Assembly: GCF_000571935.1 (NCBI RefSeq)
Contig: NZ_ATAX01000026.1
Span: 124,001-188,000 of the forward strand
Reading direction: 5' to 3'
Origin: Ruminococcus flavefaciens 007c
GTDB taxonomy: Bacteria; Bacillota; Clostridia; Oscillospirales; Ruminococcaceae
Length of the DNA: 64,000 nucleotides
Of the stretch, positions 57,754-64,000 are shown one piece after another. Both the position numbers and the translations under genes were made by a program. The notes under the pieces were generated by a model. It saw only the letters and a list, made by a program, of their open reading frames with translations. It made no database searches and was not told the DNA's origin. The first letter of the stretch is position 1. The number at the start of each line of letters is the position of its first letter.

Positions 57754-58307
57754 TCTTCAGCCACCTCCTCAGATGGTTTGCAGAATATAGAGACATTAAT
57801 CTTGCCGTAGCGGTAGGTCTTTCTCAGCCTCATACCCTCGGGAGCCTCAGGCTCTGCTGCTTCCGCTTCGTACTCACATATTATAATACCGCCGTCCCTG
57901 AGCTTTTTGGCGGCAAAGGGAAGGATATTGGTGATATGACTGAAGCGGTAGGGCGGATCGAGTATGATTATATCGAAGGTCTGCGATGTAAGCTTTATAT
58001 AATCGTAGCTGTCGCGGTTTATGACCTCTGACTGACGTTCAAATCCTGTATTGCGCAGATTTTCATTCACGCATCTTATGGAACGGAGGGAACTGTCGAT
58101 GAATACCGCATGATCTGCGCCGCGGCTGAGGGCTTCAATGCCCATCTGACCGCTTCCTGCGAACAGGTCGAGGACTCTTGCTCCTTCCAGTTCAAACTGA
58201 ACGGCTGAAAAGATGCCTTCTTTCACCTTGTCGGCGGTAGGTCTGACGTCCAGACCTTCGGGAGCGACAAGCTTACGGCCTCTTGCAATGCCTGTGATTA
58301 CTCTCAT
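57750..58307 (-). CDS. rsmD: 16S rRNA (guanine-966-N2)-methyltransferase
   Basis: 185 residues. MRVITGIARGRKLVAPEGLD, then RPTADKVKEGIFSAVQ (about 22), LDLFAGSGQMGIEALSRGA (about 46) for SAM binding and IIILDPPYRF (about 115) for the target base. Methylates G966 of 16S rRNA. First gene of the rsmD-coaD operon, a widely conserved pair. Confidence 0.95.
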   Translation of the reverse strand: MRVITGIARGRKLVAPEGLDVRPTADKVKEGIFSAVQFELEGARVLDLFAGSGQMGIEALSRGADHAVFIDSSLRSIRCVNENLRNTGFERQSEVINRDSYDYIKLTSQTFDIIILDPPYRFSHITNILPFAAKKLRDGGIIICEYEAEAAEPEAPEGMRLRKTYRYGKINVSIFCKPSEEVAEE

Positions 58308-58549
58308 GTTTTAGTGCTCCGAAGCCGCAGCGGTAACTGCGGTTTCCGCATTTACGGCATACGGCTGCCGAAATATATATACTTTATTATATATTATTTT
58401 TTTCGGCTTGTCTATATCATTTCTTAAAAATAGGCGATTTTGACTAAAAAACGTTGTTTTCTTTTGTCTATCATATACACAGTAAATAGTGGCTCAGGGC
58501 TAAGAAAAGAAAAATTGAAAACTTTTCCGAAAAATATTTCAAAAGGGTA

Positions 58550-58578
58550 TTGACAGGTGTATATATAAATGCTATAAT
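58550..58578 (+). promoter_or_regulatory. Consensus promoter of the GntR-ABC operon
   Basis: TTGACA (58550-58555), 17-nt spacer, TATAAT (58573-58578), 35 nt upstream of the gntR ATG. Such a perfect promoter is expected to need repression. Confidence 0.9.
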
Positions 58579-58598
58579 GTGTATAACGTATATATACA
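58558..58598. promoter_or_regulatory. Likely GntR/YtrA operator flanking the -10 box
   Basis: A perfect 10-bp inverted repeat, TGTATATATA (58558-58567) and TATATATACA (58589-58598), separated by 21 nt, brackets the -10 box and start point. GntR/YtrA proteins commonly bind such AT-rich palindromes in their own promoters. Confidence 0.6.
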
Positions 58599-58612
58599 TT
58601 ATGAGGTGAACT

Positions 58613-58996
58613 ATGGATATTATTATCAGTAACTCATCGGGAGATCCCATCTATCAGCAGATCTCATCTCAGATAAAGGGACTCATCCTCAATGGTACGC
58701 TGAAAGCAGGGGACGCTCTGCCTTCCATGCGTACGCTTGCACAGCAGCTCCGAATAAGCGTTATAACAACAAAACGCGCTTATGAGGATCTTGAAAGAGA
58801 CGGCTTCATAGAGTCTTACACAGGTAAGGGAAGCTTTGTAAAGGGGCAGAATACCGAGCTCCTGCGCGAGGAATACCTGCGCCAGACAGAAGCTCTGCTC
58901 TCACAGGTCTGTGATAAAGCGAGACAGTGCGAGCTCAGCCTTGACGAGCTCAAGGAGATGCTCGAACTTATTTACGGAGGGGCAGAAAATGAATGA
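58613..58996 (+). CDS. GntR/YtrA-family transcriptional regulator
   Basis: 127 residues. Winged-helix domain (about 8-75): PIYQQISSQIKGLILNG, LPSMRTLAQQLRISVITTKR, AYEDLERDGFIESYTGKGSF. The short helical C-terminus lacks a ligand-binding domain, as in YtrA-type repressors of ABC exporters. Its stop overlaps the start of the ABC ATPase gene, and the regulated operon follows directly. Confidence 0.93.
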   Translation: MDIIISNSSGDPIYQQISSQIKGLILNGTLKAGDALPSMRTLAQQLRISVITTKRAYEDLERDGFIESYTGKGSFVKGQNTELLREEYLRQTEALLSQVCDKARQCELSLDELKEMLELIYGGAENE

Positions 58997-59867
58997 TTAT
59001 GAAAACGCTATTGAAATAAAGGGAATTACAAAGAGGTATGACGGTTTTACTCTCGACAACGTCAGCTTTGATGTTCCGAAGGGCAGTATCATGGGCTTTA
59101 TCGGCCAGAACGGCGCGGGAAAGACCACTACTATCAATACTCTGCTGAACATCGTCAAAAAGGACGCGGGCGAGATAAAACTGCTGGGATTCGACCACGA
59201 GAAGGACGAATTCGAGGCAAAAAAGTATATAGCTGCCGTATTTGACGAGCTTCCCTTTGACGACAGACTAAACGCCATTGCTATCGATAAGATACTCCGC
59301 GAGATATACGAGGAGTGGAGCGCGGATACGTTTTTCGGCTATCTTGACCGCTTTGCGCTGCCAAGGAAGAAAAAGTTCGGCAAGTTCTCAAAGGGCATGA
59401 AAATGAAGCTCCAGATCGCGGCCGCACTTTCGCACAATGCAAAGCTCCTTGTAATGGACGAGGCAACAACAGGCCTTGATCCCGTTGTGAGAAGCGAGAT
59501 ACTTGATATATTCCTGGAGTATCTTCAGAATGAAGAGCATACCATACTTATGTCCTCACACATCACCTCTGATCTTGACAAGGTGGCTGACAGTGTCACC
59601 TTTATAGATAAGGGAAAGATAATGATAAGCGGCTACAAGGACGATATACTCGATACTCACGGCGTGCTCAAATGCACAAAGAACGAATACAAGGACATTG
59701 ATCCCGAGGATATCATAAGCGCCCGTATCAATGATTTCGGCGCAGATGTGCTGATCTCCGACAGGGCACGCTGTGCCGTTAAGTATTCCGGAGCAGTCAT
59801 TGACCGCGCTTCCCTTGAGGATATAATGATATACTATGTAAACCGTGCAAAGAAGGAGTGGAGGTAA
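58989..59867 (+). CDS. ABC transporter ATP-binding protein
   Basis: 292 residues from the ATG at 58989, preceded by GGAGG and overlapping the gntR stop by 8 nt. Walker A GFIGQNGAGKTTTIN (about 36), signature FSKGMKMKLQIAAAL (about 135; the second position is Lys-Gly-Met), Walker B LLVMDEATTGLDP (about 155) and ILMSSHI. It is the ATPase of an exporter with the two ABC-2 permeases that follow, like the Bacillus ytrBCD-type antibiotic-stress systems. Confidence 0.92.
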   Translation: MNDYENAIEIKGITKRYDGFTLDNVSFDVPKGSIMGFIGQNGAGKTTTINTLLNIVKKDAGEIKLLGFDHEKDEFEAKKYIAAVFDELPFDDRLNAIAIDKILREIYEEWSADTFFGYLDRFALPRKKKFGKFSKGMKMKLQIAAALSHNAKLLVMDEATTGLDPVVRSEILDIFLEYLQNEEHTILMSSHITSDLDKVADSVTFIDKGKIMISGYKDDILDTHGVLKCTKNEYKDIDPEDIISARINDFGADVLISDRARCAVKYSGAVIDRASLEDIMIYYVNRAKKEWR

Positions 59868-60635
59868 ATGAAAGGACTTGTTTATCGTGAGCTTTATCTT
59901 GTGCGCAAGCCCATAATAATTACTATTCTGGCCTATTTCGCATTTGTAGCATTCTGTTCGCTGGTATTCATCAGCACCTATGCGGGAAATCTTGCAAATA
60001 ACGGCGAAGGAGCCCAGACTCTTGCCAACTTTTATCCCCAGGCATTTTTCTTTGCGGCCTGTATTGCAATGTTAGGTATGGAATACGGCCATAACGATCT
60101 TATTGAGAAGGACTACAAGTCACGCTGGCAGCTCTTTTCCTATACTCTTCCTATGAATGAGAAGAAGGTAGCTGCATCAAAGTTCATTGCGAGAGGTCTG
60201 CTCCTTGTCGGAGGCTTTCTTCTTGCGATCTTAGGCGAGGTGATTCTTTCCATTGCTGCAAGGAAAAGCGTAAGTCTTTCACATATAGGCACTATTTTTC
60301 TCATTTTTACATTTATGACGCTTTCCTACTCGGATATCCCACTTATGCTGAGGTTCAAGAGACAGTCGAAGGTTGTGGGCGTATGTATGCTGGTAGGTAT
60401 TCCTCTGGGCGTAGGAACTGTATTTGCAGCCGGATGTGTGGCAGGTTATCTTTCCAGCCGGGCACAGGAACTTTATCCCGAACTTGAAAAGCGTGAGGCT
60501 ATGACGAAGGTCACAACACATTTTTTTGAAAAATTGCAGCATATAACTCTTATCGCAGCTCCTTTCATACTGATCGGACTGGTGGGCATATCCTATTTCT
60601 TCGCTGTCAGGGAGCTCAGAAGGAGGCGCTACTGA
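59868..60635 (+). CDS. ABC-2 family permease 1
   Basis: 255 residues with about six membrane segments (first at about 17-40). MKGLVYRELYLVRKPIIITI is typical of small ABC-2 permeases regulated by GntR/YtrA. It starts directly after the ATPase stop and its stop overlaps the next permease start. Confidence 0.85.
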   Translation: MKGLVYRELYLVRKPIIITILAYFAFVAFCSLVFISTYAGNLANNGEGAQTLANFYPQAFFFAACIAMLGMEYGHNDLIEKDYKSRWQLFSYTLPMNEKKVAASKFIARGLLLVGGFLLAILGEVILSIAARKSVSLSHIGTIFLIFTFMTLSYSDIPLMLRFKRQSKVVGVCMLVGIPLGVGTVFAAGCVAGYLSSRAQELYPELEKREAMTKVTTHFFEKLQHITLIAAPFILIGLVGISYFFAVRELRRRRY

Positions 60636-61363
60636 TGGCTGGACTGCTTTATAAGGAATTAAAACTCAACAGGTTCGTGTTTATATTATTCCTGATCTCG
60701 GAGCTGATCTTCTGGACGCTGTTAGGGTGCTTGTTCGGCTTGAGCGATGACGATGTTACGTTAAAGGCGTTCAGTCTTGTGGCAGGAGTATTCATTGTGA
60801 TATCCACTTTTTTTTCAGGTATAGTGGAAAGCGGGATATTTTCAGGGGAAGAAAGAAAAAAGTGGGCATATTATGTTGCCTCCACACCTGTGGGAGTAAG
60901 CGGATATATAGGCGCAAAATATGTCACCACTCTTATTTTCTCCATGGCGGTAGTGCTGCTGCACACCCTTGTGCTAAGTGCATATTTTCAGCTGATAGGC
61001 CGATGCGGCAATCTTACCCTGCTGGTCGTGGCGCTGTTTTACATACAGCTCTTTATGAGGTCAGTGGAGATACCTCTTGTGGTACGTTTCGGCAACAAGA
61101 CAGGCAATTCGCTGAAACTGGCAGGTCTGCTGGTCATATTGATCGTAAGCGTTGTTTATATGCTTTTCGGCGATACCTCTGTATTCAATAACATGGATAA
61201 TTTCTGGGAATGGCTGTTCTCGGTCTTAAAGGATCAGGAGAAGCTCAGTACACTCATATTGTCCATAGGCATAATGACAGTTGCCGTACTGCCACTGTAC
61301 TATCTGTCATACAGACTGTCAGTGAAATGGTATCTGAAAGGAGCTGAGAATTATGCCAAGTAA
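60635..61363 (+). CDS. ABC-2 family permease 2
   Basis: 242 residues with about six membrane segments. MAGLLYKELKLNRFVFILFL opens it and GEERKKWAYYVASTPVGVSGY (abridged, about 72-92) is the cytoplasmic loop found in this permease type. The start overlaps permease 1 and the stop overlaps the CPBP gene. The pair probably forms a heterodimeric channel. Confidence 0.85.
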   Translation: MAGLLYKELKLNRFVFILFLISELIFWTLLGCLFGLSDDDVTLKAFSLVAGVFIVISTFFSGIVESGIFSGEERKKWAYYVASTPVGVSGYIGAKYVTTLIFSMAVVLLHTLVLSAYFQLIGRCGNLTLLVVALFYIQLFMRSVEIPLVVRFGNKTGNSLKLAGLLVILIVSVVYMLFGDTSVFNNMDNFWEWLFSVLKDQEKLSTLILSIGIMTVAVLPLYYLSYRLSVKWYLKGAENYAK

Positions 61364-62234
61364 ACAGGCTTCAAAGCAGGGAGCACTAAGGGGCATACTC
61401 ATATATATCATACTGGCGTTTGTCCCTGCCTATGCCATATGTCTGGGTTTTTCCGACGGACAGGGCGGAGTTAAAAATGAATTCTGGGGAAGTACAGTAA
61501 TGCTTTATCCCGCCATAGCTGCATTTATCACGCGGCTGGTGACTAAGGAGGGCTTCCGCAGCGCAAAGCTCGGCACAGGAAGGAAAGGCAGTGCAAAGTA
61601 TTATCTGGCTGCGGTGCTTTATCCGCTGGCCCTGCCCTTTGTAAGCGCGCTTATACTTCATCTTTTTATAGTAAAGAACGGCAGTATTTCCGACAGTGCC
61701 TTTGCAGACAGCGGAACTGCGGCAGCTTCAACACTTCTGTTTGCTTTTGCATCGGGTATTGCCATGGCTCTGCACGGCTTCGGCGAGGAATTCGGCTGGA
61801 GAGCCTACCTTACGCCCAAGCTTGAGGAGCTCATGCCCACACCTGCGGCGATAGTGGTCACGGGTATAATATGGGCGCTCTGGCACGGACCTCTCCTTGC
61901 TTACGGCTACAATTTCGGCAGGGACTACGGCTTCTTCCCCTACGGCGGCTTTATTGCAATGATAGTTATGTGCATATTCTGGTCGGCTCTGCTGACATGG
62001 ATGACAAAGCGGACGGATTCGGTATATCCTGCGGCTATATGTCATATACTCATTGATACCGTTCTGACGGGAGTCTATATGCTTTTCAAGCTGAAAGCCG
62101 ACGGAACTCCATTTGAGCGCAGGCTGTCGGAGTTCTGGACGGTGATACTCTCGGTATTCCCGATGATAATCGTAAGCGGCAGCGCAGCTATGGTGCTGCT
62201 TTGCAAGAGCAGGAAGGGGGCCGCTGCACAGTAA
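61353..62234 (+). CDS. CPBP-family intramembrane metalloprotease
   Basis: 293 residues with about eight membrane segments. CPBP motif 1 is HGFGEEFGWRAYL (about 138-150, EExxxR) and motif 2 is WALWHGPLL (about 172), followed by CHILIDTVLTG (about 230) with the third metal/polar site. CPBP (Abi/CaaX-like) proteins cleave membrane peptides or give bacteriocin immunity. Being last in an inducible ABC operon points to a peptide-stress or self-immunity role. Confidence 0.9.
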   Translation: MPSKQASKQGALRGILIYIILAFVPAYAICLGFSDGQGGVKNEFWGSTVMLYPAIAAFITRLVTKEGFRSAKLGTGRKGSAKYYLAAVLYPLALPFVSALILHLFIVKNGSISDSAFADSGTAAASTLLFAFASGIAMALHGFGEEFGWRAYLTPKLEELMPTPAAIVVTGIIWALWHGPLLAYGYNFGRDYGFFPYGGFIAMIVMCIFWSALLTWMTKRTDSVYPAAICHILIDTVLTGVYMLFKLKADGTPFERRLSEFWTVILSVFPMIIVSGSAAMVLLCKSRKGAAAQ

Positions 62235-62488
62235 ATAGATAGCAGACTCACCGTCAGGGGTGCCGGTGCAGACTGCTCAGTACTTCAGAGAAAGAGGATA
62301 TTTTGTGATAGAACAGCTGCTGAAAATATGCCTTAGCTGCTGCTATGGGGTAAATTACGGCGGCACCGGGCATACTTCAGCGGAAAGATGATATACAATG
62401 CTCCCTCCGCTGCGGAGAGGGCATATGCGATAAAGGCAGCATGAGCCGCGGACAAACGGCTTCATAAAATAATGATATAGTTTATATA
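62235..62488. other. Non-coding interval with possible structure
   Basis: No credible gene. Complementary segments GGTGCCG (about 62260) and CGGCACC (about 62370), a local CCCTCCG/CGGAGAGGG hairpin near 62404, and repeated CAGCTGCT/AGCAGCTG-type pieces suggest an RNA structure ending in the terminator at 62489. It could be the 3' UTR of the ABC operon or a small RNA. Confidence 0.3.
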
Positions 62489-62531
62489 AGCTCCGAAGTG
62501 CAATACATTTTCGCTTCGGAGCTGGTTTTTT
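62489..62531 (+). terminator. Terminator before the tRNA cluster
   Basis: A 10-bp stem AGCTCCGAAG/CTTCGGAGCT with a 15-nt loop, then six T residues. Confidence 0.85.
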
Positions 62532-62594
62532 CTCCGAAAAATCGCTGAAGCAGAGGGGCTGTAAAAAAATCTCAAAAAAAATTTCAAAAAATGC

Positions 62595-62623
62595 TTGACA
62601 AACATAAAAAACCGTGGTATAAT
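62595..62623 (+). promoter_or_regulatory. Promoter of the tRNA cluster
   Basis: TTGACA (62595-62600), 17-nt spacer, TATAAT (62618-62623): full consensus, as expected for stable RNA genes. Confidence 0.9.
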
Positions 62624-62658
62624 TATTTTCGTCGCCAAGGATAAGGCGTCTGCGAAGT

Positions 62659-62734
62659 GGGGGTTTAGCTCAGCTGGGAGAGCATCTGCCTTACAAGCAG
62701 AGGGTCACAGGTTCGAGCCCTGTAGTCCCCACCA
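62659..62734 (+). tRNA. tRNA-Val (anticodon TAC)
   Basis: 76 nt with encoded CCA. Acceptor stem GGGGGTT/AGTCCCC (two wobble pairs), D-arm AGCTCAGCTGGGAGAGC, anticodon loop CTTACAA, T-arm ACAGG-TTCGAGC-CCTGT. First of four tRNAs. Confidence 0.96.
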
Positions 62735-62737
62735 CAT

Positions 62738-62814
62738 GGCCTCGTAGTTCAGTTGGTTAGAACGCCTGCCTGTCACGCAGGAGGTCGACAGTTCGAATCT
62801 GTTCGGGGTCGCCA
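62738..62814 (+). tRNA. tRNA-Asp (anticodon GTC)
   Basis: 77 nt with CCA. Anticodon arm CCTGC-CTGTCAC-GCAGG, discriminator G as expected for Asp, T-loop TTCGAAT. It is 3 nt after tRNA-Val. Confidence 0.96.
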
Positions 62815-62818
62815 ACAC

Positions 62819-62894
62819 GCTTCTGTAGCTCAGTCGGTAGAGCAGGGGACTGAAAATCCCCGTGTCGTTGGTTCGATTCCGACCGGAAGCACCA
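62819..62894 (+). tRNA. tRNA-Phe (anticodon GAA)
   Basis: 76 nt with CCA. Anticodon arm GGGGA-CTGAAAA-TCCCC, acceptor GCTTCTG/CGGAAGC. It is 4 nt after tRNA-Asp. Confidence 0.96.
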
Positions 62895-62919
62895 TATAGA
62901 ACGCGGTAGCGTTCTATAT
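62894..62919 (+). other. Perfect hairpin between tRNA-Phe and tRNA-Gly
   Basis: An 11-bp perfect stem ATATAGAACGC/GCGTTCTATAT with a GGTA tetraloop, starting at the last base of tRNA-Phe. Probably a processing or spacing element in the primary transcript. It has no U-tract. Confidence 0.7.
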
Positions 62920-62924
62920 ACAAT

Positions 62925-63000
62925 GCGGATTTAGCTCATCTGGTAGAGCGCCACCTTGCCAAGGTGGAGGTAGCGAGTTCGAGCCTCGTAATCCGCTCCA
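62925..63000 (+). tRNA. tRNA-Gly (anticodon GCC)
   Basis: 76 nt with CCA. Anticodon arm CCACC-TTGCCAA-GGTGG, discriminator T as usual for Gly, T-arm GCGAG-TTCGAGC-CTCGT. Confidence 0.96.
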
Positions 63001-63032
63001 TAGTACTGGGGTAATAACCTTGGTATTACACG

Positions 63033-63062
63033 AATCCCGAAGCAATAGTTTCGGGATTTTTT
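63033..63062 (+). terminator. Terminator of the tRNA cluster
   Basis: A 9-bp stem AATCCCGAA/TTCGGGATT followed by a T-run. Confidence 0.88.
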
Positions 63063-63084
63063 ATGTCCGGAAGGAGTTCGTGCT

Positions 63085-63645
63085 ATGAAATTCGCAATGA
63101 AAATGAAATTTGTAATGAAAGTAATAAGGATCATATTAATAATACTCGGACTGATATGCAGCGGAGTCTTCGCTTATGAGGAGCTGGTACACCAGGACTG
63201 GCGCGAGAAGGTATTCGCAGGCAGATATGCTGATGACAGGATAAGCGCTGTGGCATTTATGGGAGCTATGTTCTTCTTCGGAGCTGCATCGCTTTCACTT
63301 CTTATAAAGTATCTGAGGGAAAAACAGAAGAAGGCAGCTATTCCCGGGCTGTTCCTCGCCCTTACATGGGGAACTGCGATAATAGTTGCGCTGGCCTTTA
63401 CATACGGCGGCGTGGGCTGGGGACATACTGTCAGCAGGTATAAAACCCCTGACGGCAGGCATACTATATACTATACCTCCGACGAGATAATAGGTTCCGG
63501 ATATAAGGATTGCTACCGCAGAACGGGTTTCCTCACCTATGAGTATATTTTTACCGCAGAGGATCTCGATAAGGATGTGACATGGGGAAGCGGCAGCATT
63601 ACATACCACGGTGACGAATACAAGTATTCCACCTACGGAGAATAA
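63085..63645 (+). CDS. Membrane protein of unknown function
   Basis: 186 residues. Three membrane segments (about 12-32, 52-75, 86-108) precede a short outer domain (about 115-186) rich in Tyr, Gly and Thr (GRHTIYYTSDEIIGSGYKD). GGAAGGAG lies upstream of the ATG, though a second Met at codon 5 or 7 is possible. It lies alone between the tRNA terminator and its own terminator. No family recognised. Confidence 0.65.
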   Translation: MKFAMKMKFVMKVIRIILIILGLICSGVFAYEELVHQDWREKVFAGRYADDRISAVAFMGAMFFFGAASLSLLIKYLREKQKKAAIPGLFLALTWGTAIIVALAFTYGGVGWGHTVSRYKTPDGRHTIYYTSDEIIGSGYKDCYRRTGFLTYEYIFTAEDLDKDVTWGSGSITYHGDEYKYSTYGE

Positions 63646-63661
63646 TAACAGTCAGATGATT

Positions 63662-63699
63662 AATCCGCACAAAGACGGTCTTTGCTCTTTGTGCGGATT
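63662..63699 (+). terminator. Terminator after the membrane protein gene
   Basis: A 14-bp perfect stem AATCCGCACAAAGA/TCTTTGTGCGGATT with a 10-nt loop, 17 nt after the stop. Confidence 0.8.
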
Positions 63700-63767
63700 T
63701 ACTATATACAAAAATAAATAAAAATGTTATAATAAATATGTATCACATTATTAGCATGAGGTGAAAT

Positions 63768-64000
63768 ATGGAAAAGGAAATGCGCTATGCCGTCCTTATC
63801 GACGCGGATAACGTTGCGGCAAAATACACAAAGTACATTCTTGATGAGGTGTCCAACTACGGCGTAGTTACTTATAAAAGAGTTTACGGCGACTGGACAA
63901 GACCGAATCTTGCAGGCTGGAAGAGCATGGCTCTGGACAATGCCATAACTCCTGTTCAGCAGTACAGCTATACTACGGGCAAGAATGCTACGGACTCCGC
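63768..64000 (+). CDS. NYN-domain (LabA/DUF88-like) protein, N-terminal part
   Basis: At least 77 residues before the window ends. After MEKEM comes RYAVLIDADNVAAKYTKYIL, the NYN (PIN-like nuclease) opening with its first catalytic Asp pair, then YGDWTRPNLAGWKSMALDN and GKNATDS, where the second acidic residue sits. Such proteins are predicted RNases, often with a C-terminal OST-HTH/LOTUS domain that is not visible here. GAGG precedes the ATG. TATAAT at 63728-63733 may be the -10 box. Confidence 0.88.
   Translation, partial: MEKEMRYAVLIDADNVAAKYTKYILDEVSNYGVVTYKRVYGDWTRPNLAGWKSMALDNAITPVQQYSYTTGKNATDS

Noticed and set aside
62235..62488. Cobalamin riboswitch or other known regulatory RNA
   Set aside because: The conserved B12-box and core sequences are absent. 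Left as an unassigned structured interval.
1..64000. CRISPR array
   Set aside because: No regular direct repeats with equal unique spacers were seen, and there are no cas genes. The only tandem repeats are coding repeats in infB.

Overview
The window looks like chromosome from a Gram-positive, low-to-medium GC Clostridia species, most likely Ruminococcus or a close Oscillospiraceae relative. This is inferred from a GH94 cellobiose phosphorylase, ChW-repeat secreted protein, pyruvate phosphate dikinase, SpoVS/YmdB, Asp23-FakA, DUF6442 proteins and many lipoproteins with Thr/Glu linkers. Most genes have AGGAGG-type ribosome sites, and many promoters are near-perfect TTGACA-N17-TATAAT. No database search was run.

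Layout. 1-1.6 kb: ECF sigma factor, membrane partner and a lipoprotein cut by the edge (all minus). 1.7-3.9 kb: a TrkA/TrkH potassium uptake pair whose gap holds three hairpins. 4.0-6.8 kb: a decayed defence patch, with an RloA/AbiL-type ATPase, a C-terminally truncated RloB joined to the tail of a large serine recombinase, and a winged-helix (DUF6088-like) fragment. 7.0-9.7 kb: ppdK. 10-20.9 kb: housekeeping run on the plus strand (lipoprotein, glmU, SRP RNA, dnaX, ybaB, recR, ispD, PHP phosphatase, pth, mfd). 21-25 kb: a lipoprotein with an amphipathic helical tail, a second ECF sigma/anti-sigma pair, and an XRE/DUF6442 operon with clear operators. 25-31.3 kb: cellobiose phosphorylase, a LytTR regulator with a membrane protein, an isoleucine-rich secreted protein, and a ChW-repeat amidase-like protein. 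31.7-36 kb: an unusual XRE-cupin-acyl-CoA ligase fusion, a deaminase and an Ntn hydrolase.

36.1-45.2 kb is the classic translation operon rimP-nusA-ylxR-ylxQ-infB-(unknown Lys-rich gene)-rbfA-nrnA-truB-ribF, preceded by a structured leader of about 220 nt. 45.3-50.6 kb is a GldA/GldF/GldG-like ABC exporter with a DUF4340 protein. 50.7-54.5 kb: fakA/asp23 (minus), then DUF4236, ymdB and spoVS. 54.5-58.3 kb: recG, and the minus-strand rsmD-coaD-coiled-coil operon. 58.6-62.2 kb: a GntR-regulated ABC exporter with a CPBP protease. 62.6-63.0 kb: tRNA-Val/Asp/Phe/Gly. The window ends in a membrane protein and a partial NYN-domain gene.

Mobile or repetitive content is small: a TGTAGGGG-ended palindromic repeat family (16.7, 24.8-25.0, 56.6 kb), a second palindromic repeat (22.1 and 34.1 kb), a covarying terminator-hairpin family (1.7, 4.0, 6.9 kb), and the recombinase remnant. 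No CRISPR array, complete insertion sequence or rRNA was seen. The best candidates for something new are the XRE-cupin-ligase fusion, the LytTR-adjacent Ile-rich secreted protein, the rimP leader and the repeat families.
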